Shown: piece by piece, positions 7,842-11,368 of the stretch | How positions within the stretch are numbered: position 1 is the stretch's first letter | Layout of the letters: each line of letters opens with the position of its first letter | Assembly (NCBI GenBank): GCA_039680225.1 | Contig: JBDKTK010000067.1 | Location: 1-11,368, forward strand | DNA length: 11,368 bases | Source of the DNA: JBDKTK01 sp039680225 | GTDB lineage: Bacteria; Desulfobacterota; Syntrophia; Syntrophales; UBA4778 | Reading direction: 5' to 3' | Notes under the pieces: model-generated | Seen by the model: only the letters and a program-made list of their open reading frames with translations | Databases searched by the model: none | What the model was told of the DNA's origin: nothing | Position numbers and translations under genes: made by a program

Positions 7842-7920
7842 AAGCCTGTTTTCCGCTCCTCGCCGGAATGTGCCTTTTGTGATATTAATGCCGCTGAATC
7901 CCCAAGAGGAAGCAGCGGCA

Positions 7921-8568
7921 ATGCAAAGCAAAATAGATTATTCCCTCTATCTCGTGACGGACAGGGGCCTGTCCCTGGGCCGTTCGCATCTTGAAATAAT
8001 CAAAGAAGCAATCGCGGGCGGCGCGACCATGGTCCAGTTGCGGGAAAAGGAACTGGACTCGGGAGAATTTTACAAAGAAGCGATGCTGATCAGGGAGCAC
8101 CTGCGCTCGTGCGGCTGTCCGCTGATCATCAACGACCGCGTGGACATCGCCATGGCAGTTGACGCCGACGGGGTCCACATCGGCCGGGAAGACCTGCCGC
8201 TGAATGTCGTAAGGAAAATGCTCGGCCCCGGCAAGATAATCGGCGTTTCCGTTTTCACGCCGCAGGAGGCGCGCGAAGCCGAAGCAATGGGGGCCGATTA
8301 CCTTGGCCTTTCGCCGATTTTCATGACGGCTACGAAGCCGGAGCTTGTCTGCCAGATCGGCTTCGAGGGGATCGGGCCGATAAGGCGGGCGACGAAGCTG
8401 CCCCTGGTCGGGATAGGCTCGATGAACGAAACGAACGCCTTTGAGGCTGTCCGATGCGGGCTCGACGGGGTGGCGGTCGTGTCTGCCATATGTTCAAAGC
8501 CCGACGTGCGCGCCGCGGCAGCGCTCATCCGCAAGGAAGTGGACCGGGCGAAGACCTTGAGAAAATAA
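7921..8568 (+). CDS. thiE: Thiamine-phosphate synthase ThiE
   Basis: Joins HMP pyrophosphate and thiazole phosphate to give thiamine monophosphate; cytosolic TIM barrel of 215 residues. Numbering from the ATG at 7921, family blocks are LYLVTDRG (9-16), VQLREKE (38-44), the Mg-binding IINDRVDIA (69-77), ADGVHIGRED (82-91) with its Asp, GVSVFT (108-113), GADYLGLSPIFMTATK (124-139, pyrophosphate loop) and VGIGSMNETNA (163-173). The last block usually reads IGGIN, so S167-M168 is unusual but conservative. The ATG has GAGGA about 10 nt upstream and gives the expected N-terminus; a GTG at 7870 would add 17 residues lacking family resemblance. The product of thiM is its substrate, yet about 2.5 kb of transporter and metal-binding genes separate the two. 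Confidence 0.93.
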   Translation: MQSKIDYSLYLVTDRGLSLGRSHLEIIKEAIAGGATMVQLREKELDSGEFYKEAMLIREHLRSCGCPLIINDRVDIAMAVDADGVHIGREDLPLNVVRKMLGPGKIIGVSVFTPQEAREAEAMGADYLGLSPIFMTATKPELVCQIGFEGIGPIRRATKLPLVGIGSMNETNAFEAVRCGLDGVAVVSAICSKPDVRAAAALIRKEVDRAKTLRK

Positions 8569-8613
8569 TAATTGTTCCCCTTGGGACTGTATTTATAAAT
8601 GCCCGCCAGTTTT

Positions 8614-8644
8614 AAGCCTCACTTGAGTGGTTGGCTTTCTCTTT
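8614..8644 (+). terminator. Candidate rho-independent terminator after thiE
   Basis: AAGCC (8614-8618) pairs with GGCTT (8633-8637), and CACT (8620-8623) with AGTG (8626-8629) around a two-base loop. The hairpin is followed by a pyrimidine stretch, TCTCTTT. It sits 46 nt after the thiE stop, where the plus-strand run ends. The T-run is interrupted and the stem is broken by a small internal loop, so efficiency may be low. Confidence 0.45.
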
Positions 8645-8671
8645 AAATTCTGATTTGCCATTTCCAATATC

Positions 8672-8719
8672 CCCTTTAAAAGGGAATGTTCTGTTCTGAG
8701 ATCCCTTTAAACCAAAGGG
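8672..8719. repeat. Twin inverted repeats with identical CCCTTT/AAAGGG arms
   Basis: CCCTTT-A-AAAGGG (8672-8684) is followed 18 nt later by CCCTTT-AAACC-AAAGGG (8703-8719). All four arms can pair in alternative combinations: two short hairpins, or one long-range pairing of the outer arms. The first has a one-base loop and would fold poorly as RNA hairpin, so it may instead be a palindromic protein site. The arrangement is read directly; function is unknown. Confidence 0.4.
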
Positions 8720-8790
8720 CGGCGATGGCAATAATCGGCATTGTCATGCTGACAGTCAGCGTACTGCGGTTCCGGAAGTCGCTCGAATAA
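8686..8790 (+). pseudogene. Possible remnant C-terminus of an ABC-2 type permease
   Basis: A short frame ends MAIIGIVMLTVSVLRFRKSLE then TAA. A hydrophobic helix closing in LRFRKSLE is the classic last segment of ABC-2 (drug/polysaccharide) transport permeases. The frame can be followed back only to an ATG at 8686 (preceded by a stop at 8677-8679), and the other frames upstream are full of stops, so the rest of the gene is absent. The ATG at 8725 would give a free 21-residue membrane peptide, a less likely alternative. The call rests on the resemblance of about 20 residues. Confidence 0.3.
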
Positions 8791-8810
8791 CAATCCCGTT
8801 ACCCGGTGTC

Positions 8811-8855
8811 CGCATGAATGGGACAGGGGAGTCCGTCTCCTGCCTCATTCACGTG
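8811..8855. repeat. Long imperfect hairpin in the convergent intergenic gap
   Basis: GAATGGGACAGGGGAG (8816-8831) pairs imperfectly with CTCCTGCCTCATTC (8837-8850) around a TCCGT loop, and flanking bases (T8815/A8851, C8813/G8853, C8811/G8855) extend it. It lies between the converging thiE and SDR genes. No T-run follows on either strand, so it is not a standard terminator; it may be a REP-like or transcript-end structure. Confidence 0.4.
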
Positions 8856-8899
8856 GAAATATAAACTGAATCAAAAAGCCCGGGAGGGTACAAACTGTT

Positions 8900-9688
8900 C
8901 TATTTCGCCAGAAGGCCGCCGTCGTTGATGACTATCTGCCCGGTCATGTATGCCGATGCGTCCGAGGCCAGGAAGACGGCGAGACCCTTCATGTCGTCGG
9001 CGTCCCCGATGCGGCGCAGGGGGATGGTGTTGAGCACGGCGTCATGCTGCTGCTTGAACTCCGGCTTTTCGATATAGGCCATCATGTCGGTGCGGAAGAA
9101 GCCCGGCGCTATGGCGTTGACGCGGATGTTATACGGCGCAAGCTTCACGGCGAGGTTCTGGGTCAGGAGGTTTATCGCCGCCTTGGTGGAATTGTACGGG
9201 ACGGCGGGATGGACCATCTCCTCCGAGCCCCTGAATGCCATGACGGAAGAGATGTTGATGATTTTCCCTCCGCCCTGCTCCTTCATGACCCGGGCGATCT
9301 TCTGGGACAGTATCCAGACCGACCTGACATTGACATTGAACAGCTGGTCCCAGCGCTCCAGCGGGAATTCCAGCGTCGGCGCGCCCCAGGTGACCCCGGC
9401 GTTGTTGACGAGGATGTCGATCCGGGGGAACTGCTCCAGGGCTGTCTTCACGAGGCGCTCGATATCATCCTCTTTCGCCAGGTCGCAGGCGACGGGGAGC
9501 GCCCGGACCGAGCACTGCTTTTCTATTTCGGCCGCCGTTTTTTCCAGGTTGGCCAGCTTGCGCGACGAGATGATCACGTCTGCGCCCGCCTCCGCAAGGC
9601 CCGTCGCAATGAACTTTCCGATGCCTCTTCCGCCCCCGGTGACCAGCGCCACCTTGCCTTTTAATGAAAACAGATCCTGAACGCGCAT
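8900..9688 (-). CDS. SDR-family NADP(H)-dependent oxidoreductase, FabG/RhlG-like
   Basis: Classical short-chain dehydrogenase of 262 residues, usual length. In order: cofactor motif TGGGRGIG (17-24), SSRK after beta-2 with R43 favouring NADP(H), D69 in the adenine-pocket position (ACDLA), NNAG (95-98), N120 in FNVNVRS, S148 in INISSVM, and the catalytic Y165-xxx-K169 (YNSTK). NAIAPGFFRTDM (191-202) and the ending YMTGQIVINDGG are typical of the FabG / gluconate-5-dehydrogenase / RhlG-like branch. The substrate could be a 3-oxoacyl thioester, a sugar acid or an alcohol and cannot be decided here. The ATG at 9688 has AGAAGGAGA upstream at 6-7 nt. A winged-helix fragment ends 15 nt before it, so the two may be co-transcribed. 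All catalytic residues are intact. Confidence 0.92.
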   Translation of the reverse strand: MRVQDLFSLKGKVALVTGGGRGIGKFIATGLAEAGADVIISSRKLANLEKTAAEIEKQCSVRALPVACDLAKEDDIERLVKTALEQFPRIDILVNNAGVTWGAPTLEFPLERWDQLFNVNVRSVWILSQKIARVMKEQGGGKIINISSVMAFRGSEEMVHPAVPYNSTKAAINLLTQNLAVKLAPYNIRVNAIAPGFFRTDMMAYIEKPEFKQQHDAVLNTIPLRRIGDADDMKGLAVFLASDASAYMTGQIVINDGGLLAK

Positions 9689-9703
9689 AATATTTCTCCT
9701 TCT

Positions 9704-9940
9704 TTAAGATTCGCCTTTATTTGAATTTACACGGATCTTTGCGGGCAAGAAAGCCAGTATTATCTCTTTCTTTGCACGAATCCCTTTTGGGGTACTTTCT
9801 ATCAAATCCATACTTTTAAGCTCGTTTATGTCGCGCATAAGAGTCTTATGTGTTTTTTTGGCATATGTTGAAGCCATACGCGTGCTTATCTCTGTTACTT
9901 TTGATACAGGGACCGGTTCCCGGTTTCTCGAAATATCCAA
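9704..9940 (-). CDS. Winged-helix DNA-binding fragment, probably truncated
   Basis: A 78-residue frame whose middle reads like a winged helix: helices around VSKVTEISTRMASTYAKKTHK, then TLMRDINELKSMDLIES, then a wing, TPKGIRAKKEIILAFLP. Such domains occur as stand-alone regulators and as C-terminal parts of Fic-type proteins; I cannot assign the family. The only start in range is TTG (9940), without a good ribosome-binding site. The frame stays open upstream to a stop near 10007, with no ATG, reading roughly DIHHVNKRLALDIS, as expected if the N-terminus of a larger protein was deleted. Composition is clearly more AT-rich than its neighbours, hinting at foreign origin. TTGACA (9972-9967) lies upstream but has no good -10. 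It may be an eroded gene or a small SDR regulator. Confidence 0.45.
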   Translation of the reverse strand: MDISRNREPVPVSKVTEISTRMASTYAKKTHKTLMRDINELKSMDLIESTPKGIRAKKEIILAFLPAKIRVNSNKGES

Positions 9941-10044
9941 TGCTAATCGCTTATTTACGTGATGGATGTCAATGGTAAATAATGCAGATCTCCGTTGAAA
10001 GGAGCGTTAGTTTGGGAGATGTTCAAATGAGGCAAATCAGATTT

Positions 10045-10878
10045 TTATACCGGCGACGGGCCGAAGATGGAGCCGTCCGGCATGATTTCGACGTAATTGT
10101 CTTCCACGAGTTCCATCCTGGTGAGAATGGGCGGGATCTTCTTCCCTTCCGTGGACTTTATGACCTGGTCAATTGTATTGAAAGCAGTCAGTTCGGAAAG
10201 CGTGGAAATGGTGGGAAGCACGAGCGCGATTCTTCCCTCATCGCAAGCGCGCAGGGCGCCTGCTGGAGACAGCCAGATATGGTCCGTCAGCTCGTAGCCG
10301 TCATGGAGCGCTTCCTGGCATTGGGGCGCCCGGGCCACGAAAAAGCGGACGTTATAGCGCAGCGGCAATGCTTCCGGGGTTATCCAGTGCGAGAAATAGA
10401 AAAGCCGGTCCGCCGCGAGCTTCAACCCCTCGGCCTCCAGCATTTTTTGCAGCTGGAGCCTGCCCTTGTTCAGTTCCTTCCGGTAGGCCTGGAATCTTTT
10501 CCTGTCCTCAGGCGATTGCAATGAAATCAGCGAGCCCGATGAGTCGCTGGCAAGCAGGATGCCGACTTCCTCAAAGGTCTCGCGGATCCCCGCCGCCCAG
10601 GACCCGAGCGCCTTGACGGGAGGAAGGTCGGCCATAAGCGAGCCCGCGGTCGTACAGTCCATACCGGTGCAGAAGCTTTCAATCTCCGGGGCCCAGTCGG
10701 ATTCGTCCAGCATGCCCCCCGGGTAGACGTGAAACTCGCTACAGAAGCGGCTGCGGGCATGCCGCCTTACCAGGAGAATTTCAAAAGGTCCGCCTGAATC
10801 CCGTGGTTCCCTCATCAGGATCACGGTCGCGGCGTCTCTCGGCTGGACGATCTTTCTGGCTTTTTCTTTCAAAATCAA
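10045..10878 (-). CDS. NUDT19-like Nudix hydrolase (predicted acyl-CoA/CoA diphosphatase type)
   Basis: A 277-residue Nudix protein. The N-terminal beta region PRDAATVILM (13-22) and EILLVRRH (33-40) leads to YPGG (52-55), but the catalytic REtfEEvGI (99-107) comes some 43 residues later. This split Nudix box, together with SHWITPEALPLRYNVRFF (163-180), is the signature of the NUDT19 / RP2p group, whose animal members cleave CoA esters to 3',5'-ADP and acyl-phosphopantetheine. The bacterial substrate is unproven. Mg-binding residues E100, E103 and E104 are present. The apparent start is TTG, overlapping the stop of the upstream methyltransferase gene by 4 nt (TTGA), indicating translational coupling; a TTG two codons on is an alternative. 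No clear terminator follows. Confidence 0.88.
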   Translation of the reverse strand: MILKEKARKIVQPRDAATVILMREPRDSGGPFEILLVRRHARSRFCSEFHVYPGGMLDESDWAPEIESFCTGMDCTTAGSLMADLPPVKALGSWAAGIRETFEEVGILLASDSSGSLISLQSPEDRKRFQAYRKELNKGRLQLQKMLEAEGLKLAADRLFYFSHWITPEALPLRYNVRFFVARAPQCQEALHDGYELTDHIWLSPAGALRACDEGRIALVLPTISTLSELTAFNTIDQVIKSTEGKKIPPILTRMELVEDNYVEIMPDGSIFGPSPV

Positions 10879-11368
10879 TCAACTCTGCTTTTAAGCAGCG
10901 CCACAGTTTCAATGTGTTTTGTCTGCGGGAACATGTCCAGCGGCTGCACGTATTTCAGGGTAAATCCCCGGTCAATCAGGACCCGCATGTCCCTGGCCTG
11001 GGTAGCCGGGTCGCAGGAGATGTAAACAATCTTCCCGGGCTTCAATGCTGCAACCGCGGAAAGCACTCCCTTATCACACCCGGCCCGCGGCGGGTCAAGT
11101 ACAATTACGCTGAATGCCTGCGGATGCAGCGATTCGAGGCATTCCTCGACCTGTCCCTCCCGGAACTCCGCCCGGTCCAGGCCCGCGGCCAAGGCGTTGG
11201 CCCGGGCGCATTCCACGGCAGCCGCATCGATTTCAATTCCCGACACCCGGGCCCCGCAGCCGGCGAGGAACACGGAAAAGAGACCGGAGCCGCAATACAG
11301 GTCCAGCACCGAATCGGAGCCGTTGCAGTCCGCCGCTTCCATGACGGCGTCCACCAGCGCGCCCGTCA
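10875..11368 (-). CDS. rlmD: RlmD/TrmA-family RNA (uracil-5-)-methyltransferase, 3' part
   Basis: C-terminal catalytic domain of a SAM-dependent enzyme that methylates C5 of uridine in RNA. About 164 residues are visible and the frame runs off the right edge, so the TRAM domain and Fe-S cysteines lie outside. Visible blocks in order: SAM motif DLYCGSGLFSVFLA, acidic GIEID, VLDPPRAGCDKGV, the nucleophile in VYISCDPATQARD, and the family ending PLDMFPQTKHIETVALL. The GTG at 11354 is internal, not a start. RlmD (23S rRNA U1939) is the usual assignment for this form in Gram-negatives, but RlmC- or TrmA-like specificity cannot be excluded from this half. It overlaps the Nudix gene by 4 nt. Confidence 0.88.
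   Translation of the reverse strand, partial: TGALVDAVMEAADCNGSDSVLDLYCGSGLFSVFLAGCGARVSGIEIDAAAVECARANALAAGLDRAEFREGQVEECLESLHPQAFSVIVLDPPRAGCDKGVLSAVAALKPGKIVYISCDPATQARDMRVLIDRGFTLKYVQPLDMFPQTKHIETVALLKSRVD

Larger units (their letters stand above)
8569..8899. other. Convergent intergenic region, no intact gene
   Basis: A 331-nt gap between converging thiE (+) and SDR (-) genes. It contains the candidate thiE terminator, the twin CCCTTT/AAAGGG repeats, the suspected ABC-2 permease tail and a long hairpin, each listed separately. No other coding frame, tRNA or promoter could be supported. The collection of palindromes and a gene remnant suggests a rearrangement scar. Confidence 0.6.

Noticed and set aside
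8695..8745. TPP-riboswitch-like CTGAGA before CCCTTT
   Set aside because: CTGAGATCCC looked like the aptamer core, but the second half of the aptamer is missing and no thiamine gene follows; the match is chance within the twin repeats.
9044..9664. Two overlapping plus-strand frames of about 200 codons opposite the SDR gene
   Set aside because: Both are antisense shadows; the SDR product carries an intact catalytic set and ribosome-binding site.
9982..10524. Plus-strand frame of 180 codons opposite the Nudix gene
   Set aside because: Antisense shadow of a gene with clear Nudix motifs; composition rich in Arg/Gln/His without a domain.

Overview
This window is a bacterial chromosomal segment, dense in genes and moderately GC-rich. 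An RND-type metal efflux system, NUDT19-type Nudix and FabG-like SDR proteins, and GTG/TTG starts point to a Gram-negative bacterium. The mix of families would fit Desulfobacterota- or Nitrospirota-like anaerobes, but that placement is a guess; no rRNA or marker gene is present to prove it.

Layout. Positions 1-4398 (+) hold the end of a CusB-type adaptor gene and a complete CusA-type Cu(I)/Ag(I) RND pump gene. Next comes an AT-rich gap (4399-4588) with a plausible promoter. A plus-strand run of five genes follows: thiM (hydroxyethylthiazole kinase), an MFS transporter 33 nt behind it, a secreted or membrane-anchored ferritin-like (DUF2202-like) protein with Met-rich ends, an 18-cysteine cytosolic copper-storage protein (Csp3 type), and thiE (thiamine-phosphate synthase). 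Positions 8569-8899 carry no intact gene but hold hairpins, a twin inverted repeat and what looks like the last codons of a lost ABC-2 permease. From 8900 to the right edge everything is on the minus strand. In transcription order this is the 3' part of an RlmD/TrmA-family RNA methyltransferase gene, a NUDT19-like Nudix hydrolase gene overlapping it, an AT-rich winged-helix fragment, and an SDR oxidoreductase gene 15 nt after that fragment.

How it fits together. Two themes are interleaved on the plus strand. Copper handling has three apparent levels: trans-envelope efflux (CusBA), a Met-rich extracytoplasmic ferritin-like protein, and cytosolic Cys-based storage (Csp3). Thiamine salvage is represented by ThiM, which makes thiazole phosphate, and ThiE, which joins it to HMP-PP; the MFS protein between them is a candidate thiazole importer. 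The copper-storage genes sit between thiM and thiE, which is the most interesting feature here. One possible reason is that salvage bypasses the Fe-S enzyme used for thiazole synthesis in anaerobes (ThiH), and Fe-S enzymes are known targets of Cu(I). This is inference and simple chance adjacency is not excluded. I found no CRISPR array, tRNA, rRNA, IS element or TPP riboswitch.
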